A DNA stretch of 64,000 nucleotides. Source: Achromobacter spanius (GTDB taxonomy: Bacteria > Pseudomonadota > Gammaproteobacteria > Burkholderiales > Burkholderiaceae_B). Location of the stretch: positions 6,324,001-6,388,000 of the forward strand of contig NZ_CP121261.1 of NCBI RefSeq assembly GCF_029637605.1, given 5' to 3'. Shown piece by piece: positions 18,956-28,310 of the stretch. Numbering within the stretch: the stretch's first letter is position 1; each line of letters begins with the position of its first letter. A program made the position numbers and the translations under genes. The notes below the pieces were generated by a model. The model did not search any database, had not been told where the DNA came from, and saw only the letters and a program-made list of their open reading frames with translations.

Positions 18956-19234
18956 ACTGAGAGATACTTGTCAGAACTATGTGATACGCTGCGGCCCTAG
19001 TTGCATGGTTTTTATTAAGTGCTGTATGTGGATTTCAACTTGCGTTGTTTTCAACATACTGACTTAACTAAAACATGCGTCCTGAGCGCACTTGGTTTTA
19101 CAATGTGGTCTTTCGACCCAGGGTTGCAAGCTTGGTTTTGACACCTGATTAGCAACCCTTCTGACCATTTCTGCTTCAGTGTTCAGCCTTGGGCGAACCA
19201 CAGAAGCTGCGCATTATATACGGAAATTTCAGCT

Positions 19235-21700
19235 TTGGCAAAACGATCGAATAACGAATCGAAAAACAACAGATCAACATCCTTGCCCGAAGCGCCGCCG
19301 GACTTCGACCCTGACGTCCCGTCCCGTGAAGCCATTCTGACCGCGCTGCGTACCGCAGGTTCGCCGTTGTCTCCGGTGGAATTGGCCGAACGCATGGGCG
19401 TTGAGCGCGCGGCGACGATGGTCGGATTTGAACGCCGCCTGGGCGCCATGGAGCGCGACGGCCAGCTTATGCCCAACCGCAAGGGCGTGTTGTTGCTGGC
19501 CACCAAGTTGGACTTCGTTGCTGGCAAGGTGCTGGGTCACCGCGATGGCTTCGGTTTCCTGCTGCGCGATGACGGTGGGCCGGACCTGTTCCTGTCCCCG
19601 CGCGAAATGCTCAAGGTGCTGCATGGCGACCGCGTGCTGGTCAAGCCTACCGGCGAATATCGTGGCAAGCCGGAAGGCACCATCGTTGAAGTCATTGAGC
19701 GCCGCACCAATAAGCTGGTGGGCCGTTTCCTGCACGAGCATGGCTTGTCCATCGTTGTGCCTGAAGACCAGCGCATCAAGCACGACATCCTGATTCCTCC
19801 CAGCGATACCAATGGGGCCCAGCATGGGCAGGTGGTCGCGGTTGAAATCATGGAGCAGCCCACTCGCCACACGCAGCCGCTGGGCCGTGTGGCCGAAGTG
19901 CTGGGCGAAATCGACGACCCCGGCATGGAAATCGAAATTGCCGTGCGCAAGTTCGACGTGCCGGTCGAGTTCTCGGAAGCCGCCCGCAAGCAGGCTGCCC
20001 GCCTGCCTGACGTGGTGCGCAAGAGCGACCTGAAAGACCGCGTTGATTTGCGCGACGTGCCGCTGATCACTATCGATGGCGAAGACGCGCGCGACTTCGA
20101 CGATGCGGTGTATTGCGAACCCGTCGAACTGGGCACGGGCCAACGCAAGCGTCCCGGCTGGCGCCTGCTGGTGGCCATTGCCGATGTCAGCCATTACGTG
20201 CGCCCCGGCGATGCGCTGGATGATGACGCCATCGAGCGCGGCACCAGCGTGTATTTCCCGCGGCGCGTCATTCCGATGTTGCCGGAATCCCTGTCCAACG
20301 GACTGTGTTCGCTGAACCCCGACGTAGATCGCCTGGTGCTGGTGTGCGACATGGTGATCCCCGCGACGGGCGCCAAGGCCGGCACGGTCACGGCCTATCA
20401 GTTCTACAACGCGGTCATGCACTCGCATGCACGCACCACCTACACGAACATCTGGGCGGCGTTGCAGCAGCCCGGTGGCCCCGCCGCCGCCGCCATGCGC
20501 AACGTGTTGCCGCATGTTCAGCATCTGTACGAACTGTTCCAACTGTTGGTGCAGGGCCGCAAGAAGCGGGGTGCCATTGATTTCGACACCGTCGAAACCA
20601 AGATCGTGTGCAATGAACTCGGCCGCATTGAACAAATCGTGCCGTCGGTGCGCAACGATGCCCACAAGCTGATCGAAGAATGCATGCTGGCCGCCAACAC
20701 CTGCGCGGCCGATTTCATGACGCGCAGCAAGCATCCTGGCCTGTACCGCATTCACGAAGGCCCCACGCCGGAACGCCTGCAGTCGCTGCGCGAATTCCTG
20801 CGTACGATGGGTCTGTCGTTGGGTGGGGGCGAGATGCCCACGGCCAAGGACTACGGCGACTTCCTCGATACCGTGCGCGGCCGTCCTGATTACCAACTGC
20901 TGCAGTCGATGTGCCTGCGCTCCATGCAGCAGGCCGTCTACAGCCCCGACAACATGGGCCACTTTGGCTTGGCCTACCCGGGCTACAGCCACTTCACGTC
21001 GCCCATTCGCCGCTACCCCGACCTGCTGACGCACCGTGTCATCAAGGCGTTGTTGGCCGGGCAGCGCTATGTGCCCAGCCTGGACGACCACGCGGTGGTC
21101 ATCGGGCGCACGCAGAAAGAACACGAACAGGCCATCTGGGAAAAGATGGGTCTGGTGCTGTCGGCCACTGAGCGCCGCGCTGATGAGGCGTCTCGCGACG
21201 TCGAGGCCTGGCTCAAGTGCTGGTTCGTTAAAGAGCGTGTGGGCGAGGACTTCAGCGGCACCGTGACCGGCGTGGCCAGCTTTGGCATCTTCGTGACGCT
21301 GGATACGTTGCACGTTGAAGGGCTGGTGCACGTGTCCGAACTGGGTGGCGAGTACTTCCAATTCAACGACGGGCTGCACGAACTGCGCGGCGAGCGCACG
21401 GGCATGCGCTACCGCCTGACCGACAAGGTGCAGGTGCAGGTGGCGCGTGTTGACCTGGAGGCGCGCCGTATCGAGTTCCGTCTGGTGCAGGGCACGAGTT
21501 TCGACGCCTTGCGCAAGGCATCCGCCCGTGGGGCCGACGAACCCGTGCGCCGCGTGAAGAAAGCGGCGGCGCCGAAGCCGGCCGCGCTGAAAGGCCAGAC
21601 CGCCAAGGAACGCCGCGCGGACGCCAAGAAAGCGGGCAAACCGCCCAGGGCGGCCAAGCGCGCCGCCCCGGCAAAAAAGGCGACGCACAAGCGCCATTGA
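19235..21700 (+). CDS. rnr: Ribonuclease R
   Basis: 3'-5' exoribonuclease of the RNB family that degrades structured RNA. 821 aa: N-terminal winged helix, cold-shock domains (GKVLGHRDGFGFLLRDDGGP), RNB catalytic core with DGEDARDFDDAVY (metal-binding aspartates) and HFTSPIRRYPDLLTHR, an S1 domain (FSGTVTGVASFGIFVTLD), and a Lys-rich tail ending KKATHKRH. The start is a TTG with CGGAAA upstream; no earlier in-frame ATG exists and the next Met is 48 codons in, so TTG is likely real. Followed by rlmB. Confidence 0.95.
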   Translation: MAKRSNNESKNNRSTSLPEAPPDFDPDVPSREAILTALRTAGSPLSPVELAERMGVERAATMVGFERRLGAMERDGQLMPNRKGVLLLATKLDFVAGKVLGHRDGFGFLLRDDGGPDLFLSPREMLKVLHGDRVLVKPTGEYRGKPEGTIVEVIERRTNKLVGRFLHEHGLSIVVPEDQRIKHDILIPPSDTNGAQHGQVVAVEIMEQPTRHTQPLGRVAEVLGEIDDPGMEIEIAVRKFDVPVEFSEAARKQAARLPDVVRKSDLKDRVDLRDVPLITIDGEDARDFDDAVYCEPVELGTGQRKRPGWRLLVAIADVSHYVRPGDALDDDAIERGTSVYFPRRVIPMLPESLSNGLCSLNPDVDRLVLVCDMVIPATGAKAGTVTAYQFYNAVMHSHARTTYTNIWAALQQPGGPAAAAMRNVLPHVQHLYELFQLLVQGRKKRGAIDFDTVETKIVCNELGRIEQIVPSVRNDAHKLIEECMLAANTCAADFMTRSKHPGLYRIHEGPTPERLQSLREFLRTMGLSLGGGEMPTAKDYGDFLDTVRGRPDYQLLQSMCLRSMQQAVYSPDNMGHFGLAYPGYSHFTSPIRRYPDLLTHRVIKALLAGQRYVPSLDDHAVVIGRTQKEHEQAIWEKMGLVLSATERRADEASRDVEAWLKCWFVKERVGEDFSGTVTGVASFGIFVTLDTLHVEGLVHVSELGGEYFQFNDGLHELRGERTGMRYRLTDKVQVQVARVDLEARRIEFRLVQGTSFDALRKASARGADEPVRRVKKAAAPKPAALKGQTAKERRADAKKAGKPPRAAKRAAPAKKATHKRH

Positions 21701-21842
21701 CCTCCAGGTTGATGGTGCCTTCATGGCCGTCCCGCCGTAGGGCGGTACGGCCATAAGGGGTAACATTGCGTTGATGGCCGGCTTGGTCCGGTGGCCCGCC
21801 CCCTTTGGGGCGGGTATTCGTTTATCTAAAGGTATTGCATTT

Positions 21843-22580
21843 ATGGCGTCGACCCAAGTTCTAGCCGGGTTTCACGCGGTGGTCGCGCGGCTGCGCCACG
21901 CGCCCGAGTCGATCAAGGAAATCTATGTCGAGGCCTCGCGCCGCGACAAGCGCATGCAGACGTTCATCGAACAGGCCGAGAAGGCGGGTTGCCGCGTGCA
22001 TCCGGTTCCGATGGAGCGCCTGGACGGGCTGTCGCGCGGCACGCGTCACCAAGGCGTGGTTGCCCTGGCCGACGAGCGCCAACTTGCCGTGGACGTGGAC
22101 GAAGTGCTTGATGTGATCGAAGGGCCGCCGCTGCTGCTGATTCTGGACGGCGTGACGGACCCGCACAATCTGGGTGCCTGCCTGCGTACGGCCGATGCGG
22201 CGGGCGTGCACGCCGTGATCGCCCCGCGTGACCGCGCAGTGGGTTTGAACGCTACGGTGCAGCGCGTGGCATGCGGCGCGGCGGATACCGTCCCCTATCT
22301 GATGGTGACTAATCTGGCGCGCACCATGCGCAGCCTGAAGGATCGCGGCGTGTGGCTGGTGGGCACTGATGACCAGGCCACCGAAAGCATGCACCAGATC
22401 GACGCGCGCCAGCCGATGGCCTGGGTCATGGGGGCCGAAGGCGAGGGCATGCGACGCCTGACCCGCGAAACCTGCGACCAGTTGGTCAACATTCCAATGC
22501 TGGGTTCGGTGGAAAGCCTGAACGTCAGCGTGGCCAGCGCCGTCTGCCTGTACGAAACCGTGCGTCAGCGCAAAGCCTGA
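21843..22580 (+). CDS. rlmB: 23S rRNA (guanosine-2'-O)-methyltransferase RlmB
   Basis: SPOUT-class enzyme that methylates G2251 of 23S rRNA. 245 aa, the usual size. All three SpoU motifs are visible: [30 protein letters not shown] and [18 protein letters not shown]. An N-terminal substrate-binding domain begins [32 protein letters not shown] precedes the ATG. It follows rnr, the common bacterial order. Confidence 0.95.
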   Translation: MASTQVLAGFHAVVARLRHAPESIKEIYVEASRRDKRMQTFIEQAEKAGCRVHPVPMERLDGLSRGTRHQGVVALADERQLAVDVDEVLDVIEGPPLLLILDGVTDPHNLGACLRTADAAGVHAVIAPRDRAVGLNATVQRVACGAADTVPYLMVTNLARTMRSLKDRGVWLVGTDDQATESMHQIDARQPMAWVMGAEGEGMRRLTRETCDQLVNIPMLGSVESLNVSVASAVCLYETVRQRKA

Positions 22581-22641
22581 GCGGTTCGCCCGACTTTTTA
22601 GCCTGAGCTTTTTTTCCAGATCTTCCTTTATTCAGCCCATC

Positions 22642-23886
22642 ATGCACCAGAACGGCTTTACCACCACGATCCTCCATTCCGACCGCCAGCAATCCGTCGA
22701 GCACGGAGCGGTGCACAAGCCGATGCATCCGTCATCGGAATTCGCCTACGACGACGCGCGTGAGCTGGCCGCGGTGTTCCAGGGCAAGGCGGGCTTTACG
22801 TACGCGCGCCAAGGCACGCCCACCACCACGGCGCTGGAAGCCAAGATCAACCACATGGAAGGCGGCAAAGGCACCGTCAGCTTCGCCACGGGCATGGCGG
22901 CGCTGTCGGCCATCTTCACGACCCTGCTGCGTCGGGGCGACCATCTGGTGTCCAGCCAGTTCGTGTTCGGCAATACCAATAGCCTGCTGGGCACGCTGCT
23001 TGAACTGGGCATCGAGATCACTTTTGTTGACGCGACGGACGCGGCGCAAGTGCGCGCGGCCATTCAACCGAACACGCGCATGGTCTTCACGGAAACCATC
23101 GCCAACCCGGGCACGCAAGTGGCCGACCTGGCCGTGATTGGCGAGATCTGCCGCGAAAAGAACCTGGTCTATGTCGTGGACAACACCTTGACGTCGCCCT
23201 GGATGTTCCGCCCGTCAACGGTGGGGGCGTCGCTGGTGATGAATTCGCTGTCGAAGTACATCGGCGGCCATGGCAACGCGCTGGGTGGGGCGGTGACGGA
23301 TACCGGCCTGTATGACTGGGCCGACTATTCCAACATCTACGATGCCTACCGCAAGGGGGCGTCCACCAGTTGGGGGCTGACGCAGATCAAGAAGAAAGGC
23401 CTGCGCGACATGGGCGGCACGCTGGCGGCCGAACCCGCGCACCGCATCGCGGTGGGCGCCGAGACGCTGGCGCTGCGCATGGCCAAGCACTGCGCCAACG
23501 CGCTGGCGCTGGCGCGCTTTCTAAACGAGCACCCCGGTGTGGCGAAAGTACATTACCCCGGTCTGGCCGGCCACGCGCAGCATGCGCGCGCCGCCGCCTT
23601 GTTCGGCTTGCGTTTCGGCGGCCTGCTGGGCGTGGAGTTGGCCGATGGGGTGGACTGCTTTGATTTCCTGAACCGCCTGCGCATCGTGTTGATGGCGACG
23701 CACCTGGGTGACACCCGCAGCCTGGCCCTGCCGGCCGCGCACACCATCTATTACGAGATGGGCGCCGAACGCCGCAAGCAAATGGGCATCGCGGACAGCC
23801 TTATCCGCGTGTCGGTCGGCATTGAAGACGAGGCTGATCTGCTGTTTGATTTCGATCAGGCGCTCAATGGCTGCCTGAAGGGATAA
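22642..23886 (+). CDS. Cystathionine gamma-synthase family PLP enzyme (possibly O-succinylhomoserine sulfhydrylase)
   Basis: 414 aa, fold-type I PLP enzyme of the Cys/Met metabolism family. The PLP lysine lies in [16 protein letters not shown]; the phosphate-binding region is [17 protein letters not shown]; the aspartate that pairs with the ring nitrogen is in [13 protein letters not shown]-terminal [20 protein letters not shown] fits. Family members make cystathionine or homocysteine from activated homoserine. The exact reaction cannot be read from the sequence, so no symbol is given. Confidence 0.85.
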   Translation: MHQNGFTTTILHSDRQQSVEHGAVHKPMHPSSEFAYDDARELAAVFQGKAGFTYARQGTPTTTALEAKINHMEGGKGTVSFATGMAALSAIFTTLLRRGDHLVSSQFVFGNTNSLLGTLLELGIEITFVDATDAAQVRAAIQPNTRMVFTETIANPGTQVADLAVIGEICREKNLVYVVDNTLTSPWMFRPSTVGASLVMNSLSKYIGGHGNALGGAVTDTGLYDWADYSNIYDAYRKGASTSWGLTQIKKKGLRDMGGTLAAEPAHRIAVGAETLALRMAKHCANALALARFLNEHPGVAKVHYPGLAGHAQHARAAALFGLRFGGLLGVELADGVDCFDFLNRLRIVLMATHLGDTRSLALPAAHTIYYEMGAERRKQMGIADSLIRVSVGIEDEADLLFDFDQALNGCLKG

Positions 23887-23942
23887 TTCGGCAACGGCGT
23901 GCCGGGCGGCTTTGCGACTGGCGCGCTTCAAGGACCCGGCTC

Positions 23943-24623
23943 ATGCTTATACAGATTGCAGACGTTTTCACGCCCGACGAGGCGGCTGATATCCGCCAGC
24001 GGCTGGATGCCTCCGAATGGGTGGACGGCAAGGTCACGGCGGGCTACCAGTCCGCCGAGGTCAAGCGCAACCGCCAGTTGCCCGAACAGCATCCGCTGGC
24101 GCAGGAGCTGGGCAACCTGATCCTGCAGCGGCTTGCCACGAACAACCTGTTCATGTCAGCCGCCTTGCCGCGCAAGATCTTCCCGCCCCTCTTTAATCGT
24201 TATGAGAGTGGCGAAGCCTTTGGCTACCACGTGGATAACGCGGTGCGGGGCATCACGGGTACGGCCGAGCGCGTGCGCACCGACTTGTCCGCCACCTTGT
24301 TCTTCTCGGAACCTGATTCCTATGACGGCGGCGAACTCGTCATCGATGACACGTACGGTCCGCGCGCGGTGAAACTGCCCGCGGGGCACATGGTTCTGTA
24401 CCCGGGCACCAGCCTGCACAAGGTGAACCCCGTGACGCGCGGTGCGCGTGTCAGCTCGTTTTTCTGGATGCAAAGCCTGGTGCGCGAGGATAGCCAACGC
24501 GCATTGCTGCTGGAGATGGACGTGGCCATACAGCGGCTGAATCAAGACGTGGCGGGGCATGCATCGATCGTGCAGCTGACCGGCATTTATCACAATTTGC
24601 TGCGCCGCTGGGCGGATGTTTGA
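23943..24623 (+). CDS. Fe(II)/2-oxoglutarate-dependent PKHD-type hydroxylase (PiuC/YbiX family)
   Basis: 226 aa. Facial-triad residues are visible: HVD in [12 protein letters not shown] and the distal His in [15 protein letters not shown], whose Arg would bind 2-oxoglutarate. The [18 protein letters not shown] start and [10 protein letters not shown] end are typical of YbiX/PiuC. Relatives are often beside TonB siderophore receptors; none is adjacent here. Substrate unknown. Confidence 0.9.
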   Translation: MLIQIADVFTPDEAADIRQRLDASEWVDGKVTAGYQSAEVKRNRQLPEQHPLAQELGNLILQRLATNNLFMSAALPRKIFPPLFNRYESGEAFGYHVDNAVRGITGTAERVRTDLSATLFFSEPDSYDGGELVIDDTYGPRAVKLPAGHMVLYPGTSLHKVNPVTRGARVSSFFWMQSLVREDSQRALLLEMDVAIQRLNQDVAGHASIVQLTGIYHNLLRRWADV

Positions 24624-24981
24624 TTCAGGCTTGAAGTGTTTTCAGTGGTGTCGCGCAAACCCCGAAATTCGCGTTTGTGTTTATTGCGAAACCGGCTAAA
24701 AGCTAGTATTGGCGCGGGTTGTGGTGAGGTTTTTGCTTGACAGCCGCTCTGTGCCAAGGCCTAATACACCTCTGCGTCGCTGACGGTTTGAAGGCATTTA
24801 TGCCATCAAATCCTAAGCGGCGCAGCAGTTTAAAAGTTGTGCTTTTGCAGCGCAAGAAAAAGTCTATCCACTGTCTGTTCGTCGTTTGTCGGACCTTGCG
24901 ATTTGTTGGTGGCGTCCCCTCATGACAGCCATGAACCACACGGTCTCGCCAGACTCCATACCTTGTGAGGGGTACACCTGA
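24624..24981 (+). promoter_or_regulatory. Intergenic region upstream of hupB with candidate sigma-70 promoter
   Basis: 358 bases without a credible gene. TTGACA at 24737-24742 is followed after 18 bases by CTAATA, a plausible promoter for hupB with a 200-base leader. Short reading frames here lack ribosome sites. GTGAGGGGTACACCTGA before the hupB ATG gives only a moderate site. Confidence 0.45.
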
Positions 24982-25254
24982 ATGAACAAAACTGAACTCA
25001 TCGATCACATCGCCAGCAAGGCCGATATCTCCAAGGCTGCCGCCGGCCGTTCGCTCGACGCCCTGATCGGTGCCGTCAAGACCACGCTGAAGAAAGGCGG
25101 CACGGTAACGTTGGTTGGCTTTGGCACGTTTGCCGTGTCGGCTCGCGCTGCTCGCACCGGCCGTAACCCGCGTACGGGCGAAACCATCAAGATCAAGAAG
25201 GCCAAGGTGCCGAAGTTCCGTCCGGGCAAAGCCCTGAAGGACGCCGTCAACTAA
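24982..25254 (+). CDS. hupB: DNA-binding protein HU-beta
   Basis: 90 aa nucleoid protein. Full HU pattern: [18 protein letters not shown] at the N-terminus, GFGTF in the core, and the DNA-inserting arm [19 protein letters not shown] with conserved Pro. Standard length and ending ([13 protein letters not shown]). It precedes tRNA-Val, a common layout in Burkholderiales. Confidence 0.97.
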   Translation: MNKTELIDHIASKADISKAAAGRSLDALIGAVKTTLKKGGTVTLVGFGTFAVSARAARTGRNPRTGETIKIKKAKVPKFRPGKALKDAVN

Positions 25255-25294
25255 TTGACGGCAAGGCAGTCGCCGGGCACCGGCCCCACGCGAT

Positions 25295-25323
25295 TTGCCT
25301 ACAATGACGCGGTCCGGTATACT
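25295..25323 (+). promoter_or_regulatory. Probable tRNA-Val promoter
   Basis: TTGCCT, 17-base spacer, TATACT, followed by a GC-rich stretch. About 100 bases before tRNA-Val, on its strand. Confidence 0.55.
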
Positions 25324-25423
25324 CCGGCCCGCGTATTGCTTTTGAGTACCCCGAGTTGGCTGCGAATTGGTCACTGCCTTGAACGAGTCATCATGTTCAA
25401 GCAGCACTGAAAGTGTCAGGATC

Positions 25424-25499
25424 GGGTGCTTAGCTCAGTTGGTAGAGCGGCGCCCTTACAAGGCGTAGGTCACAGGTTCGACCCCTGTAGCACCCACCA
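25424..25499 (+). tRNA. tRNA-Val(TAC), prophage integration target
   Basis: 76 nt with CCA. Acceptor GGGTGCT/AGCACCC, anticodon loop CTTACAA giving TAC, T-loop TTCGACC. The gene is intact and is followed at once by prophage DNA starting with a terminator and an integrase, as expected if the phage carries a copy of the tRNA 3' end and restores it on integration. Confidence 0.96.
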
Positions 25500-25518
25500 C
25501 CCAAAAGCACGTTAAATC

Positions 25519-25550
25519 AGGCACTTAGGCTCAGCCAAGTGCCTTTTTTA
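25519..25550 (+). terminator. Rho-independent terminator after tRNA-Val
   Basis: AGGCACTT - AGGCTCAGCC - AAGTGCCT then TTTTTT. Lies at the very left end of the prophage and would stop tRNA readthrough into the integrase gene. Confidence 0.85.
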
Positions 25551-25671
25551 TTGTCTTTTTGCCACCCGAATAGGGAGCCTAAGGGAGCCTCAACCAACCA
25601 TAAAGGACTTGCTACCAACCGTGCTACGCCCTACATTGGCCGCTCTTAGCGAGTAGGCGCAGGGGGTAGCG

Positions 25672-26793
25672 GTGGCAGGAAAGAGGCAGCGGGCAAACGG
25701 CACCTGGGAGTACATTTTCAAGCGCGCGGGCGTGCTGGAAAAGCCCATCTACATGACTTTCGCGTCGGAAGAAGAAGGCGACGCCTACGCGGCCCGCCTT
25801 GAAACGCTACTCGACAATGGAATCGTTCCGGCAGAGCACCAGCTTGAAAGCCGGGTGCTCACGATTGCAGATCTAGACAAAGAGTATCAACGTAATGCGC
25901 ACCCGTCGGACAAGGACGTGACAGCGCTGCGCGTGGTCGTGCGGATGGAGGGGCGGACGCCGCTGAGCGGCATTTCCGCAGCTTGGGTGGACAACTGGAT
26001 CGCCGGCATGAAGCGTGTAGAGAAGCTGGCCCCGGCGTCGATCCGGGCGCGGGTGGGGGCGCTGGCGCGGTGTACAGACTGGGGCATGAGAAAGCGATTC
26101 CTGACGATGCCGGACCATCCCTTCCGGTCGCTGCCCATTGGATACGCTCAATACACTGCGGAAGACCAAGCGAAGGCTGGGGGCGTCAAGCGCGAGGATA
26201 TCGAGCGCGAGCGGAGGCTTGAGCGGGGAGAGCATGAGGCGCTCTTGACGGTGATTGATGGCGGGGTACTTGAGCGCAAGCGAACGCCGTATGAGATCCC
26301 AGATAAGGACGCCATGCGGCTGCTTTACCTGCTGGCGATAGAGTCTGCGATGCGAATGCGTGAGATGTACACATTGCGCGTGTATCAGGTGGATCTTTCG
26401 AAGCGCACGATCTTCCTGGATAAGACGAAGAATGGTGACAAGCGCCAGGTGCCGACTTCTAGTGTGGCGCGGGAACTTCTTGAGACCTTCATTGCCAGCC
26501 GTGGGCTGGGTGATGATGATCTGCTCTTCCCGTGGTGGGATGGAGATACAGATAAGCGTGCCCTGGCGCGCCTGAGTGACAAATTATCGAAATTGTTCGT
26601 AGGCATCGCGGAGCAAGCGGGATGCGTGGATCTGAAGTTCCATGATCTGCGGCATGAGGCAACTAGCCGGCTGTTTGAGCGCACGCAGCTTTCCGAAACG
26701 CAGATCATGAAGATCACTGGGCACAAGAGCCGCCGGATGATGATGCGCTACGCGAACCTGCGCGGCTCGGACCTTGCCGCTGGGCTTTGGTAG
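25672..26793 (+). CDS. int: Phage tyrosine recombinase (integrase)
   Basis: 373 aa. Integrates and excises the prophage at tRNA-Val. Catalytic domain: first Arg in ESAMRMREMYTLRV, the HxxR box KFHDLRHEATSRLF, a second His in ITGHKSRRMMMRYANL, whose Tyr is the nucleophile. An N-terminal arm-binding region and SAM-like core domain precede it. GTG start with GGGGG upstream. Its 3' end overlaps the excisionase-like gene by 80 bases on the opposite strand. Confidence 0.95.
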   Translation: MAGKRQRANGTWEYIFKRAGVLEKPIYMTFASEEEGDAYAARLETLLDNGIVPAEHQLESRVLTIADLDKEYQRNAHPSDKDVTALRVVVRMEGRTPLSGISAAWVDNWIAGMKRVEKLAPASIRARVGALARCTDWGMRKRFLTMPDHPFRSLPIGYAQYTAEDQAKAGGVKREDIERERRLERGEHEALLTVIDGGVLERKRTPYEIPDKDAMRLLYLLAIESAMRMREMYTLRVYQVDLSKRTIFLDKTKNGDKRQVPTSSVARELLETFIASRGLGDDDLLFPWWDGDTDKRALARLSDKLSKLFVGIAEQAGCVDLKFHDLRHEATSRLFERTQLSETQIMKITGHKSRRMMMRYANLRGSDLAAGLW

Positions 26794-27055
26794 GCGCTCG
26801 CATTCGGGCGCTGGTCTGCACGACGATCATCTTTTCCAAGTAGGCAATCACGTCCTTGACCAACATAACGTAGGCGCGGCCGACCTTGGCGGCCGGAATG
26901 GCGGCATCGTCGATCAAGCCAAGAACGGTTTTCGGGTGAACGCTCAGTAATTCAGCGGCGCCCCGCACGTCTGTGGTGGGGGAACTTGCGCCGAATTGGG
27001 CGCGTGATTGGTGTTTGCCCATTGCGGGCGATTGCGCGGGGCGGGGGGCTGCCAT
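26714..27055 (-). CDS. Excisionase-like helix-turn-helix protein
   Basis: 113 aa with one short wHTH: TDVRGAAELLSVHPKTVLGLIDDAAIPAAKVGRAYVMLVKDVIAYLE, the pattern of MerR-like excisionases (HTH_17). The basic Ser/Arg-rich C-terminus extends into the tail of int on the other strand. CGGAGCCTAT precedes the chosen ATG; another ATG lies 11 codons in. Position next to int and last in the leftward early operon supports an Xis-like role in excision, inferred from context. Confidence 0.7.
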   Translation of the reverse strand: MAAPRPAQSPAMGKHQSRAQFGASSPTTDVRGAAELLSVHPKTVLGLIDDAAIPAAKVGRAYVMLVKDVIAYLEKMIVVQTSARMRAPTKAQRQGPSRAGSRSASSSGGSCAQ

Positions 27056-27065
27056 ATAGGCTCCG

Positions 27066-28310
27066 TTAATTTCTCGTGGGGTGCGCGACCAGGGCGGCGC
27101 GGGCTTGCCGAGCTGCGCGCAGCACATGCTCGTTTCCGTCAACGAATGAAGACGGTAGGCAGTTCAATTCCTTGGCGACGCTCCAGAACAGGTCGAGCCA
27201 TGCTTTTGCATCCCCGCCGTCCTTGTCAGTCTGGGGCGGAATGTCGATCACGTCGCCCGCTGCGAACCGGTTCACCTTCTCTGACCAGTTGCCGATGGCT
27301 TCAGCGGTGGCGAACATGGGCAGCAGCGCGCGCGCCTCGCGGAGCAGGTACAGCGCTTCATTTCGCACCGCCTCGCTGGCCTGGGGCGCGGCATAGAGCC
27401 GCCGCATTTCGTATTGCCAGTCATGCAGCAGAGGAACGCGCTCGTAGTCTGCCGCTTGCTCGGCAGTGCAGTCTTCCCACTTCGACCAGGCATTTTCATC
27501 CGTGCGCCAGGTCGGGCGAATGCGCGCTTGATACAAAGTTACCGGCTGCGCCTCCCCGGCTACAGGGACGCTATGCGGTCTCGGCTTAGAACTGTTTGGG
27601 TGCATAGCCCGATCGAACTGCGCAGCGTGCCATACCGCTTTCCAGACATCGTAGGTCATGCCATCGGCGGCGAAGGGGCGTAGATCGCTGTCATAGTAGG
27701 CGCGGCAACGCTTTTCGCTGTCATACGGCTCGGCTACAGCGGCGCTTGCTTGGCGTACATTCAGAGCTTCCAAGGCGCTGACGAATGCCCGCACGCAATC
27801 AGGGCAATTCTCCGGACCTTCACCGCCAGTGTTGCTGCAACCCTTTCGATACTCAGCCAAGATTCCGCTTAGGCTCATGATGTCCGGACGCGCATTCCCG
27901 GCTACAGGGGCGCTTGCCAGGGCGGTGCTGGATGAGGACAGGAGCCATTCCCCGTACTCGGTCACGCGGTGCTTTCCGAACCCAAGCGATTCCAGCGCGC
28001 CCGCTTGCGCAAGCTGCTGGATCATCGGCTTACCGATCTTGGGGAACCCGTCCTGAATCACGGTCAACTTGAAATCGCGGAGCGCATCGAGCGCATCACT
28101 CGGGATCATCGGGGCGCCCGCCTGCACGCCCTCCGCGCGCAGCTTGGACAGGTGCTGCGCGAGGACGCAGGCGAAATCCGCCGCGAGCGTGCTGTTGATG
28201 TACCGGGCGAAGTCGTGTCGGCGCAGCTGCGTGGCGAAGTATTCCGCGATGTAGGCGCGGCCCCCGCTGCTCGTGCCGAGGTCATGGGCGGCGTTGTTCT
28301 GGTCGGTCAT
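27066..28310 (-). CDS. Phage hypothetical protein, 414 aa
   Basis: A long soluble protein with no recognised domain. It contains segments common in phage early-region hypotheticals (QAADYERVPLLHDWQYEMRR; CRAYYDSDLRP) and a Cys pair (NCPDCVRAFVSAL). Its ATG overlaps the methyltransferase stop as ATGA, so the two are translationally coupled. Located between the methyltransferase and the excisionase-like gene. Function unknown. Confidence 0.75.
   Translation of the reverse strand: MTDQNNAAHDLGTSSGGRAYIAEYFATQLRRHDFARYINSTLAADFACVLAQHLSKLRAEGVQAGAPMIPSDALDALRDFKLTVIQDGFPKIGKPMIQQLAQAGALESLGFGKHRVTEYGEWLLSSSSTALASAPVAGNARPDIMSLSGILAEYRKGCSNTGGEGPENCPDCVRAFVSALEALNVRQASAAVAEPYDSEKRCRAYYDSDLRPFAADGMTYDVWKAVWHAAQFDRAMHPNSSKPRPHSVPVAGEAQPVTLYQARIRPTWRTDENAWSKWEDCTAEQAADYERVPLLHDWQYEMRRLYAAPQASEAVRNEALYLLREARALLPMFATAEAIGNWSEKVNRFAAGDVIDIPPQTDKDGGDAKAWLDLFWSVAKELNCLPSSFVDGNEHVLRAARQARAALVAHPTRN

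Noticed and set aside
18532..19067. Frames crossing the tRNA-Leu genes with RRGLEPPHL-type peptides
   Set aside because: These peptides are the usual false translation of tRNA sequence.
19274..21766. 830-aa open frame on the strand opposite rnr
   Set aside because: Antisense shadow of rnr in GC-rich DNA; His/Arg/Gln-rich composition and no ribosome site, while rnr itself has all family motifs.
24737..24925. 62-aa frame upstream of hupB
   Set aside because: No ribosome site and its start coincides with a likely promoter -35; probably untranslated leader.
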